Positions 7,824 to 15,385 of a DNA stretch of 21,281 nucleotides are shown piece after piece. Below the pieces are notes generated by a model that saw only the letters and a list, made by a program, of their open reading frames with translations, was not told where the DNA came from and searched no databases. Position 1 is the stretch's first letter. Every line of letters begins with the position of its first letter. The DNA is from an uncultured Leptotrichiaceae bacterium (GTDB taxonomy: Bacteria > Fusobacteriota > Fusobacteriia > Fusobacteriales > Leptotrichiaceae): contig CALHVR010000101.1 of the NCBI GenBank assembly GCA_938037005.1, positions 1-21,281 on the forward strand, read 5' to 3'. Both the position numbers and the translations under genes were made by a program.

Positions 7824-8046
7824 TTTTTTTATTTTACCCCTTTATTTATAGATGTTGAAGATTTTTAAAAAATTGTTTGGGGACATTTTGGGGATAAAAT
7901 AATTTTCATAAATAATTTTATATAATAGATATAAAAAATATAATAAATAAAATATGTTTAAATGGATATAGATAAAAAAATATGTTTACTAAATAATGTA
8001 ATTATGATAAAATAAGATAGAGATATATTTGGAAGAGAGGTAGGGC
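7824..8046. other. 223-base AT-rich intergenic stretch after tRNA-Arg
   Basis: No gene is seen. It begins with a T-run directly after the tRNA CCA. At 7876-7896 there is an isolated G-rich doublet, TTTGGGGACAT followed by TTTGGGGATA. On the minus strand, 7909 to 7865 reads as a short peptide ending SPKCPQTIF and a stop, pointing toward the tRNA 3' end. That is the orientation of an integrase gene end at a tRNA attachment site, but it is too short to call. A possible promoter for the next gene is listed separately. Confidence 0.5.
7985..8013 (+). promoter_or_regulatory. Possible promoter for the TPR gene
   Basis: TTTACT (7985-7990) is a 4/6 match to the -35 box. It is followed by 17 bases and TAAAAT (8008-8013), a 5/6 match to the -10 box. 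In such AT-rich DNA matches of this quality occur by chance, so support comes mainly from its position 33 bases before the ATG. Confidence 0.35.
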
Positions 8047-8616
8047 ATGTTAGAAACATTAATTTTCAGGGAAATAAGATATAATAATAATAACGAACAA
8101 GAGTTAGAAATTAATAAACAAAGATTATCTGAAAATAGTGACGATATAGAAGCAATGAAAAATTTAGCGTCAATATATCATGCTTTAAAGAAAAATAACA
8201 AAGCTATTGAAATATACAATAGATTAGTTGAAATTGAACCAAAAAATCATGAGTTTAGAGCTTTTTTAGGTTATTTACATTACGAAAACGATAATTTAGA
8301 GGCAGCAGAAGAGAACTTGAATAAAGCATTAGATTTAAGTGCAATGGAACCTTTCGTGTTATTTTTATTAGGAAATATTTGTGCCAGAAAAGGTAGAATA
8401 TCAGAAGCAGTAGATTGTTACGATTTGGCTATATTTTTGGACTTTGATATGTATGTAGCACATATTGACTTTGCTCGTAAATACGAACATATGGGAAGAC
8501 ATAAGAGAGCGTTAGAAGAATATAAAGCGGCATATGAAATTGATTCAAGAGATGAAGAATTAAAAGAAAAAATAAAATATATAGAAAAAAAATGCTCAGA
8601 ATCAAAAAAAAGATAA
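8047..8616 (+). CDS. Tetratricopeptide-repeat protein
   Basis: This 189-residue soluble protein consists mostly of TPR units. From about residue 36 onward, four repeats can be followed with the usual A/G-Y-A-P spacing: ASIYHALKKNNKAIEIYNR..IEPKN, LGYLHYENDNLEAAEENLNKAL, LGNICARKGRISEAVDCYDLAI and FARKYEHMGRHKRALEEYKAAYEIDS. No signal peptide or membrane segment is visible, so it is likely a cytoplasmic protein-interaction scaffold. AGAGG about 6 bases before the ATG supports the start. It appears to be transcribed alone, with a terminator after it. The partner is unknown. Confidence 0.87.
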   Translation: MLETLIFREIRYNNNNEQELEINKQRLSENSDDIEAMKNLASIYHALKKNNKAIEIYNRLVEIEPKNHEFRAFLGYLHYENDNLEAAEENLNKALDLSAMEPFVLFLLGNICARKGRISEAVDCYDLAIFLDFDMYVAHIDFARKYEHMGRHKRALEEYKAAYEIDSRDEELKEKIKYIEKKCSESKKR

Positions 8617-8663
8617 TTGTGTAAAATTAAAAAACACAAAATAAAATAAAAAAAGAAGAATTT

Positions 8664-8687
8664 CGAGCTTTGCAGCTCGTTTTTTTC
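8664..8687 (+). terminator. Intrinsic terminator between the TPR gene and ttcA
   Basis: CGAGCT (8664-8669) pairs perfectly with AGCTCG (8674-8679) around a TTGC loop and is followed by eight T residues (8680-8687). An A-rich stretch precedes the stem, so it can extend by A-T pairs. It lies only 20 bases before the ttcA start codon. Confidence 0.88.
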
Positions 8688-8706
8688 TTTACAAAATGGA
8701 GGCAAA

Positions 8707-9576
8707 ATGGCAGAAGAAAAAGGAGTTCAATTATTATGTGAAGCGATAATACCTGATGGTCCAATGAAAAATGTAGAAGAAATAGAGGAAAGTATTAGAA
8801 CAACATATAGAAAAACGATTTGGACAAAATTTATTAAAGCTATAAATGATTTTAATTTAATTGAAGATGGAGATAAAATAGCTATAGGTGTTTCAGGAGG
8901 AAAAGATAGCCTTTTGTTAGTGAAATTATTTCATGAATTAAAAAAAGATAAAAGTAGAAATTTTGAGTTTAAAGCAGTGAGTTTAAATCCTGGGTTTAGA
9001 CAATATGATTTAGATAATTTCAAGAAAAATTTAGAAAAATTAAATATCGATTGTGAAATTATAGATACAAATATTTGGGAAATTGCAAATGAAAAGGCGA
9101 AAGATTATCCTTGTTTTTTATGTGCAAAAATGAGGAGAGGAATTTTATACAAAAAAGTAGAAGAATTTGGGTATAATAAATTGACTTTAGGTCATCATTT
9201 TGATGATGTTATTGAAACAACGATGATAAATATGCTTTATGCAGGAACCCTTAAAACAATGACACCTAAAGTGTCGTCAACTTCAGGTAATTTATCTTTA
9301 ATAAGACCACTAGTATATGTTAAAGAGGAAGATATTATAAAATATACAAAAAGAAATGGAATTTTAGCAATGAATTGTGGTTGTACGATTGAAGCAGGGA
9401 AAACATCAAGTAAAAGAAGAGAAGTAAAAAATTTATTGGCAGATTTAGAAGAAAAACATCCTGGAGTTAAACAAAGTATTTTTAATGCAATGAAAAATAT
9501 AAATTTAGATTATGTTTTTGGGTATACTAGAGGAAATAAGAAAGCTCCAAATGAAGTAGATTTGGAAAATGATTAA
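8707..9576 (+). CDS. ttcA: TtcA-type tRNA 2-thiocytidine synthase
   Basis: This 289-residue member of the PP-loop ATPase family activates a tRNA base for sulfur insertion. The PP-loop SGGKDS is at residues 63-68. The iron-sulfur cysteines expected for TtcA are present: C136 and C139 in CFLC, and C224 in MNCGC. LGHHFDDVIET is the second conserved motif. The N-terminal IRTTYRKTIWTKF and GDKIAIGVSGGKDS fit TtcA better than TilS or MnmA. TtcA is known to make s2C32 in certain tRNAs, and both tRNAs upstream carry C at position 32. A strong GGAGG (8698-8702) precedes the ATG. A TtuA-like enzyme acting on another base is a less likely alternative. Confidence 0.85.
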   Translation: MAEEKGVQLLCEAIIPDGPMKNVEEIEESIRTTYRKTIWTKFIKAINDFNLIEDGDKIAIGVSGGKDSLLLVKLFHELKKDKSRNFEFKAVSLNPGFRQYDLDNFKKNLEKLNIDCEIIDTNIWEIANEKAKDYPCFLCAKMRRGILYKKVEEFGYNKLTLGHHFDDVIETTMINMLYAGTLKTMTPKVSSTSGNLSLIRPLVYVKEEDIIKYTKRNGILAMNCGCTIEAGKTSSKRREVKNLLADLEEKHPGVKQSIFNAMKNINLDYVFGYTRGNKKAPNEVDLEND

Positions 9577-9594
9577 AATAGGTAGGGAGTGAAG

Positions 9595-9984
9595 ATGGAA
9601 TTAGAAATAACAACACCAGCTGTATTATTTCCAGCATTATCATTATTATTGCTGGCATATACAAATAGATTTATAACTTTATCAGGATTAATCAGGCAAA
9701 TGAATGTTTGTGCAGGAAATGAGTACGAATTAAATCAGCTAAGAAATTTAAGCAAACGAATGGATTATATAAAAAAAATGCAATATTTAGGTGTTTCAAG
9801 CTTACTATTTTGTGTTATTACAATGTTAATCTTATTTTTGAAATGGTTTTTAATAGCAAAAATATCGTTTGTTTTGAGTTTATTGTTGATGATTTCGTCG
9901 TTATTTTATTCATTGAAAGAAATAAAAATATCATTGGATGCATTAAAGATTCATTTAAATCATTGCGAGTATGATGAAGAATAA
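9595..9984 (+). CDS. DUF2721-type small membrane protein
   Basis: At 129 residues this matches the pattern I know for DUF2721: an N-terminal hydrophobic segment TTPAVLFPALSLLLLAYTNRF, a short charged region with LIRQM and LRNLSKRMDYIKKMQYLG, and a C-terminal hydrophobic hairpin (roughly residues 66-110). The family has no established function. I chose ATG 9595 over GTG 9589, because GGGAG (9585-9589) is correctly spaced for the ATG and overlaps the GTG. The gene follows ttcA by 18 bases and is probably co-transcribed with it. Confidence 0.78.
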   Translation: MELEITTPAVLFPALSLLLLAYTNRFITLSGLIRQMNVCAGNEYELNQLRNLSKRMDYIKKMQYLGVSSLLFCVITMLILFLKWFLIAKISFVLSLLLMISSLFYSLKEIKISLDALKIHLNHCEYDEE

Positions 9985-10022
9985 AAATATTAAAAACTAA
10001 GTGTAATAAATGTTTAAAATAA

Positions 10023-10051
10023 TTGAATAAAATTCAAAAAATTGCTATAAT
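10023..10051 (+). promoter_or_regulatory. Promoter for the glmU-prs-tsaC unit
   Basis: TTGAAT (10023-10028), a 17-base spacer and a perfect TATAAT (10046-10051) lie 35 bases before the glmU ATG. Spacing and -10 box are consensus and the -35 box matches 4/6. Confidence 0.75.
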
Positions 10052-10086
10052 AAATTGAAAAAAGTTTTATACATGGAGGAAAAAAG

Positions 10087-11426
10087 ATGATATCTTTAAT
10101 CTTGGCAGCGGGAAAAGGAACAAGAATGAGATCTGAGAAGCCAAAAGTTCTACATGAAGTGAACGGAATTCCAATGTTGAAAAGAGTAACAAGAACACTT
10201 GAAAATATTGGAATAGAAAATAATGTTTTCATATTAGGACATAAAAAAGAAGAGGTATTACAAGAAATGGGGACAGTGCCATTTGTAGTACAAGAGCAAC
10301 AGTTAGGGACAGGACATGCAATTTTAATTGCAAAAGAGATAATAGAAGAGTTTAAAGATGATGTTTTAATAACATGTGGAGATACGCCTTTATTGAAAGA
10401 AAAAACTTTAAATGAAATGAAAAACTATTTTTATGAAGGGAATTATGACTGTTTAGTTCTTTCGTGTAAAGTAAAAGATTCATTTGGATATGGAAGAATT
10501 GTAAAAAAAGATGGAAGATTAGTAAACATGGTTGAACAAAAAGATGCAACTGTTGAAGAACAAAAAATAGATGAGATTAATTCTGGAGTATATATGTTTA
10601 AATACGATAAATTAATTGATGCTATAAGTAAAATAGACAATAATAATTCACAAGGAGAATATTATTTACCTGATGCTGTGAAAGTTTTAGTAAAGGAAGG
10701 ATTAAAAGTAGATACTTATCAAATATTTGAAGAAGAAGAAATATTAGGAGTAAATTCTAAAGTACAATTAGCACAAGCAACAAAAATATTAAGAAATAGA
10801 AAAAATATTGAGTTGATGGATGCAGGTGTTATATTAATTGATCCAGAAACAACTTACATAGAAGAAAAAGTAGAAATTGGAGAAGATACAATAATTTATC
10901 CAAATGTTATAATTCAAGGAGAAACAAAAATTGGTAAAAATTGTAAAATATTAAGTAATACTAGAATAGAAAATTCTTTAATTGGGAATAATGTAAAGAT
11001 AGAATCTTCATTAATAGAACAATCAAAAATTGAAGGAGGTGTACGATAGGGCCTTTTGCCCATTTAAGACCCAAAGCTCATTTGAAAGAAGATGTACATG
11101 TTGGAAATTTTGTTGAAATAAAAAATGCAACACTTGAAAAAGGAGTGAAAACAGGACATTTAACTTATATTGGAGATGCAGTAATTGGAGAAAATACTAA
11201 TATAGGAGCTGGTACAATTACATGTAATTACGATGGAAAAAATAAACATAAAACAATAATTGGAGAAAATTCATTTATAGGAAGTAATTCTGTATTGGTT
11301 GCACCTGTTAATTTAGGGTCGGAAGTATATACTGCAGCAGGATCTGTAATAACAAAAAATGTACCAAATAAAACATTGGCATTTGGAAGAGCAAAACAGA
11401 TAAATAAGGAAGGTTGGAAAAAATAA
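10087..11426 (+). pseudogene. glmU: Bifunctional GlmU (UDP-GlcNAc synthesis), interrupted by a -1 frameshift
   Basis: GlmU acetylates glucosamine-1-phosphate and then uridylates it, giving UDP-GlcNAc for peptidoglycan and lipopolysaccharide. The first part (10087-11049) has the uridyltransferase signature LAAGKGTRM (residues 6-14), K20 and the start of the left-handed beta-helix. Frame 1 stops at TAG (11047-11049) right after ...KIEGGVR. The expected continuation, IGPFAHLRPKAHLKEDVHVGNF, is intact in the -1 frame from ATA at 11046 to TAA at 11424-11426. It includes the acetyltransferase histidine in GHLTYIGDA and the CNYDGKNKHKT motif. Restoring one A after 11046 gives a normal 446-residue protein. 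No other lesion is visible. GGAGGA at 10075-10080 sets the start. A sequencing error, a recent mutation or recoding are all possible. I use the pseudogene label only because the frame is broken. Confidence 0.9.
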
Positions 11427-12409
11427 TGAGCTCGTTAAGTTTAAAAGATAAAGAAAATATTAAATTGTTTGCAGGGTCATCTAGCAAAAAATTAGCTGAG
11501 AAAATAGCTGAATATTTAGAAATTAATTTAACATCAGTACAAATTGTTAAATTTGCAGACGGAGAAACTTTTGTAAAATCGAATGAAAGTGTTAGAGGAG
11601 ATAAAGTATTTGTAGTTCAGTCAACATCTAAACCAGTAAATGAAAGTATTATGGAGTTGTTAATATTCATAGATGCGTTAAGAAGATCATCAGCAAAAGA
11701 AATAATAGCAATAATTCCTTATTATGGATATGCACGACAGGATAGAAAAGCAAGTCCAAGAGAGCCAATTACATCAAAATTAGTGGCTAATTTACTAACT
11801 GTAGCTGGTGCTACAAGAATAATTACAATGGACTTACATGCAAGACAAATACAAGGGTTCTTTGATATTCCGGTTGATCATATGGAAGCTTTACCAATAT
11901 TAGCAAAACATTTTATAAGTTATGGATTTTCTGCAGAAGATACAGTAGTTGTATCACCAGATGTTGGAGGAGTAAAAAGAGCAAGAGGACTTGCAAAATG
12001 GTTACATACTCCGTTAGCAATAATTGATAAAAGAAGAGCAAGAGCTAATGTTTCAGAAGTTATGAATATAATTGGAGATGTAAAAGGTAAAAAAGCAATC
12101 ATAATTGATGATATGATTGATACAGCAGGAACAATTTGTAATGCAGGTCAAGCATTGAAAGAAAATGGAGCGACAGAAGTTTATTGTTGTGCGGTACATG
12201 CGGTATTTTCAGGTCCAGCAATTGAAAGATTAGAAAATTCAGTGTTTACAAAAGTGGTAGTTACAGATACGATAGAATTACCAGAAGAAAAACATTTTGA
12301 TAAATTAAGAGTACTATCAACAAGTAAAATGTTTGCGGAAACAATTAAGAGAATTGCATCGAGTGAAGCAATAAGTGATTTATTTGAAATGCCAGCAGAA
12401 GAAAAATAG
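11426..12409 (+). CDS. prs: Ribose-phosphate pyrophosphokinase
   Basis: It makes PRPP from ribose 5-phosphate and ATP, feeding purine, pyrimidine, NAD, histidine and tryptophan synthesis. The 327-residue protein is a full-length class I enzyme. Family signatures are FADGETFV, the DALRRSSA and PYYGYARQDRK stretches, DLHARQIQGFFDIPVDH, the catalytic flexible loop KRRARANVSEVMNI, and the PRPP-binding DDMIDTAGT (residues 228-236). I chose ATG 11426, which overlaps the glmU stop (TAATG), over an upstream in-frame TTG inside glmU. AAGGAAGG about 12 bases upstream is the likely ribosome site. Adjacency of glmU and prs is common in bacteria. Confidence 0.96.
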   Translation: MSSLSLKDKENIKLFAGSSSKKLAEKIAEYLEINLTSVQIVKFADGETFVKSNESVRGDKVFVVQSTSKPVNESIMELLIFIDALRRSSAKEIIAIIPYYGYARQDRKASPREPITSKLVANLLTVAGATRIITMDLHARQIQGFFDIPVDHMEALPILAKHFISYGFSAEDTVVVSPDVGGVKRARGLAKWLHTPLAIIDKRRARANVSEVMNIIGDVKGKKAIIIDDMIDTAGTICNAGQALKENGATEVYCCAVHAVFSGPAIERLENSVFTKVVVTDTIELPEEKHFDKLRVLSTSKMFAETIKRIASSEAISDLFEMPAEEK

Positions 12410-12410
12410 T

Positions 12411-13019
12411 ATGAAAATAAATAGTGAAATTATAAAAAAAATAAAAAATGGTGGTGTTGTCGTATTTCCAACAGATACAGTTTATGGAATAGGAGCGATT
12501 CCTGAAAAAGAGTCTTTAAATAAGATTTATAAAATTAAACATAGAGATTTTTCCAAAAAAATAATAGCTTTAATTTCAAATAATGATGTTTTAAAAAGTA
12601 TAATTGATGAAAGAGAAGAAGATTTATCAAAAATTCAAAAAATATTACAATTTTATTGGCCAGGAGAATTAACAGTAATTTTTAAAGCAAATAAAGAATT
12701 TATAAATAAATTTGATAAAACGATGGAAACTATCGGTGTTAGGATACCCAAAAGTAAAATAGCTTTAGAATTAATTGAAAAAGTAGGAGGAATACTTTTG
12801 ACAAGTAGTGCAAATTTATCTGGTGGAAAAACAGTAATAAATATGGAAGACATTGATACAGCTATAATAAATGAAGTTGATATCGTAATTGAAGCTGAAG
12901 AAAATTTAACAGGAATACCGTCAACGATTATAAAATACGAAAATGGTAAAATTAGTTTATTAAGAGAAGGAAATATTAAATTTGAAAATATTTTAAAATT
13001 AATAGATGAAAAAAATTAA
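12411..13019 (+). CDS. tsaC: L-threonylcarbamoyladenylate synthase (YrdC/TsaC type)
   Basis: It makes threonylcarbamoyl-AMP from threonine, bicarbonate and ATP, the first step of t6A37 formation in ANN-decoding tRNAs. The 202 residues cover one YrdC domain: PTDTVYG (20-26), KIKHRDFSK (41-49, basic substrate site), WPGELT (83-88), RIP (111-113) and SSANLSG (132-138), ending with STIIKYENGKISLLREG. The extra C-terminal domain of Sua5 is absent, so TsaC is the better name. The ATG at 12411 lies one base after the prs stop. There is no strong ribosome site, so translation is probably coupled to prs. Confidence 0.9.
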   Translation: MKINSEIIKKIKNGGVVVFPTDTVYGIGAIPEKESLNKIYKIKHRDFSKKIIALISNNDVLKSIIDEREEDLSKIQKILQFYWPGELTVIFKANKEFINKFDKTMETIGVRIPKSKIALELIEKVGGILLTSSANLSGGKTVINMEDIDTAIINEVDIVIEAEENLTGIPSTIIKYENGKISLLREGNIKFENILKLIDEKN

Positions 13020-13041
13020 ATTAAAAAATGAAAGGATAATA

Positions 13042-13512
13042 ATGGCAAGAGGAATTAATCCAAATACTATGAGCAATACAGATGTTTTGAATGCTAGAGC
13101 ACAAGCACAAATGACTCAATTAGTACAAAAATTAGGAAAAGGAAAAAGAAGAGTAAAAGTTTCTTTATCAAAACCATCTAGATCTTATTTAGAAAAAATG
13201 ATAGCAGAAATGAAAAAGCAAATGGTAGTTTATGAAAAACAATTACCTAATATTTTTCAATTTTTTAAATATTTTGAAAATGAAGTGAAAATAACAAAAG
13301 AAAATAAAAAAATTAAAGAAAAAGAAATTTTGTTATCTTATGAAGAATTAGATTTTATAAAGTTGAATATAAAAGAAACTATAAAAGGTGTGGATAAAAT
13401 GATACTTACACTAAAATGGTATAATTTTTTCAAAAAAACACTTTATAAAACTATAAAAAAACAAAATGAATTAGTTTTAGAAGAATTAGGAAAAACAACA
13501 GTAAATAAATAA
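13042..13512 (+). CDS. Unrecognised basic helical protein
   Basis: I do not recognise a family. The 156-residue protein is very lysine-rich. It begins MARGINPNTMSNTDVLNARAQAQMTQ, followed by a basic KLGKGKRRVKVSLSKPSRS segment (about 31-50) and predicted long helices to the end. It has no signal peptide, no membrane segment and no cysteine. I chose ATG 13042 because AAAGGA (13031-13036) is well spaced from it. An in-frame ATG at 13006 lies inside tsaC and lacks a ribosome site. It sits between tsaC and the secretion ATPase gene (32 bases after it). The lysine-arginine patch could bind nucleic acid or act electrostatically, but nothing more can be said. Confidence 0.72.
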   Translation: MARGINPNTMSNTDVLNARAQAQMTQLVQKLGKGKRRVKVSLSKPSRSYLEKMIAEMKKQMVVYEKQLPNIFQFFKYFENEVKITKENKKIKEKEILLSYEELDFIKLNIKETIKGVDKMILTLKWYNFFKKTLYKTIKKQNELVLEELGKTTVNK

Positions 13513-13544
13513 AAGAATATGAAAATATAAAAGGGTGAGGGACA

Positions 13545-14639
13545 ATGAAAAATAATATATTACAAAATAGTGTTATTCAGTTTGTGAATACTATAATTGA
13601 ATTGGGGTTAAAATATAAAAGTAGTGATATTCATATAAAATATAATGAAGATGAAGTGGAAATAAAATATAGAATAAATGGACACTTGATGGAAATTGAA
13701 GAGTTATATGAAAAAATTGATAGGCGTAATATTGCAAAAAATATTATTGAAATAATTTCAAGAATAAAAATTTTATCAAATATGAATGTAACGGAAAAAA
13801 GAAAACCTCAAGATGGGAGTTTTTCTTTTTTTGTTATGAATGATATAAAAAAAGAGAATAAATTTGATATAAGAGTTGCAACATTACCGGTACTAAATGG
13901 AGAAAGTGTAGTTTTGAGAATATTAAAGAATTTTTTGAATGATATAAAATTAACAACTTTAGGATTTAGTGAAAAAAGTGTAAATTTAATAATAAAAATG
14001 TTAGAAAGAAAATATGGAATAATTTTAGTAAGTGGGCCTACAGGTTCCGGGAAATCAACGACTTTAAATTCTATGATAAATATAATAAATGATGGTAAAA
14101 AGAAAATAATAAGTGTTGAAGATCCAGTTGAAAATAAAATATTAGGGATAACTCAAGTTCAAGTAAATAATGAAATAGGCGTAAATTTTAGTGAAATATT
14201 AAAAAGTAGTTTGAGAAATGATCCAGATGTAATTGTGATTTCAGAGATTAGAGATGAAATTACGGCAGAAATAGCGATAAGAGCAGCTCTTACTGGGCAT
14301 TTAGTTATAGCAACAGTTCATACAAATGATACAATTTCAAGCATTATAAGATTGGAAGATATGAAAGTTCCTAAATATTTAGTATTAGATTCAATAATTG
14401 GAGTTATAGGTCTAAGACTTGTAAGTACATTTGATAAAAAATCAAGAATTGTAATAAATGAAATTTTATATTGTGATGAAAATATAAAAAATATATTGAA
14501 AAAAAGTGAATTAAATAGTAAAACTAAAGAGATGATTTTAAATGAACAAAATAATAATTATATTGATTTTCAAGAAGATATAAAAGATAAACTTGAAAAA
14601 GAAATTATTGATAAAAACGATATTTATGGAGTATTATAA
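13545..14639 (+). CDS. GspE/PilB/ComGA-type secretion or pilus ATPase
   Basis: This 364-residue hexameric-ATPase family member would power type II secretion, type IV pilus or competence-pilus assembly at the cytoplasmic membrane. An N-terminal N2-like domain carries SSDIHIKY...YRINGHL (residues 26-48). It is followed by DIRVATLPVLNGESVVLRIL (108-127), Walker A GPTGSGKST (164-172), the Asp box EDPVE (192-196), Walker B VIVISEIRD (229-237) and the His box GHLVIATVHTND (251-262). The arginine and glutamate positions look intact. There is no C-terminal tetracysteine zinc motif and the long GspE N1 domain is missing, which is closest to ComGA. No pilin, peptidase or platform-protein gene is in the window. 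GGGTGAGG at 13532-13539 supports the ATG. Confidence 0.87.
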   Translation: MKNNILQNSVIQFVNTIIELGLKYKSSDIHIKYNEDEVEIKYRINGHLMEIEELYEKIDRRNIAKNIIEIISRIKILSNMNVTEKRKPQDGSFSFFVMNDIKKENKFDIRVATLPVLNGESVVLRILKNFLNDIKLTTLGFSEKSVNLIIKMLERKYGIILVSGPTGSGKSTTLNSMINIINDGKKKIISVEDPVENKILGITQVQVNNEIGVNFSEILKSSLRNDPDVIVISEIRDEITAEIAIRAALTGHLVIATVHTNDTISSIIRLEDMKVPKYLVLDSIIGVIGLRLVSTFDKKSRIVINEILYCDENIKNILKKSELNSKTKEMILNEQNNNYIDFQEDIKDKLEKEIIDKNDIYGVL

Positions 14640-14693
14640 AAAATTATAATGAATTATAATTATTATATATAGGAATAATAGTAGCGATAGGTG

Positions 14694-15362
14694 ATGAAAT
14701 TGAAAAAAAAATTGATAGTATATGATTTTGATAAAACAATATATGGAGGAGAAACAGGAACTAATTTTTTTAAATTTTACTTTAAAAAATATCCTTTAAA
14801 ATCATTAATTTTTATTATTTTATATGTGGAGGATATTTTGTTTTATATTTTACGTCAAATAAAATTAAAAGAATTGAAAGAAAGATTTTTCAGATTTTTA
14901 GAAGGACATTCAAAAAAAGAAATTGATGAATTAGTTAAAGAATTTTGGGAAAAAGAAAAAAATAAAATATATGATTGGGTGAAAGAGGAACTTATTGAAA
15001 ATAAAAAACAAGCAGATTTAGTAATTGTAACGAGTGCTTCACCTAAGTTTATATTGGAAAAATTTTTATTAGATTTTGGATATGATATAATTTTTGGAAC
15101 AGATTTTGTAAAATTTGATAAAGATATGTTTGTTTCAAAAATTGATGGCGAAAACAATAAAAATGAAGAGAAAGTCAAAAATTTAAAAATATGGGCTAAA
15201 AAAGAAAAAATATCATTTGAGATAATAAAATTTTATTCGGATAGTATTGCAGATAAGCCTTTGTATGATTTAGCAAAAGAAAAAATTTGGGTAAATAAAG
15301 GGAAAAAAATAGAAGGAATACCTATAAAAAAAACATTATTAGATAAGTTGTTTTGGAAATGA
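14694..15362 (+). CDS. HAD-IB (phosphoserine-phosphatase-like) hydrolase
   Basis: This is a HAD-superfamily phosphatase of about 222 residues. Motif I is YDFDKT with D11 as nucleophile and D13 as acid/base, motif II is VTSAS, and motif IV is YSDSIADKPLYD. Residues 17-100, rich in aromatic residues and helices, form the cap typical of subclass IB. Substrate unknown. The start is uncertain: AGGTGAT (14689-14695) is too close to ATG 14694 but correctly spaced for the in-frame TTG at 14700, so the real protein may begin two residues later. GTG 14691 is a third option. It overlaps nothing and is followed 23 bases later by a second, unrelated-subclass HAD gene. Confidence 0.85.
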   Translation: MKLKKKLIVYDFDKTIYGGETGTNFFKFYFKKYPLKSLIFIILYVEDILFYILRQIKLKELKERFFRFLEGHSKKEIDELVKEFWEKEKNKIYDWVKEELIENKKQADLVIVTSASPKFILEKFLLDFGYDIIFGTDFVKFDKDMFVSKIDGENNKNEEKVKNLKIWAKKEKISFEIIKFYSDSIADKPLYDLAKEKIWVNKGKKIEGIPIKKTLLDKLFWK

Positions 15363-15385
15363 GTAAAAAAGAAAGGAAAAGATAA

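Noticed and set aside
11082..11426. The 3' part of glmU as an independent acetyltransferase gene starting at TTG 11082
   Set aside because: Conserved GlmU sequence continues without a gap upstream of it in the same frame to 11046. No ribosome site precedes the TTG, so it is the frameshifted second half.
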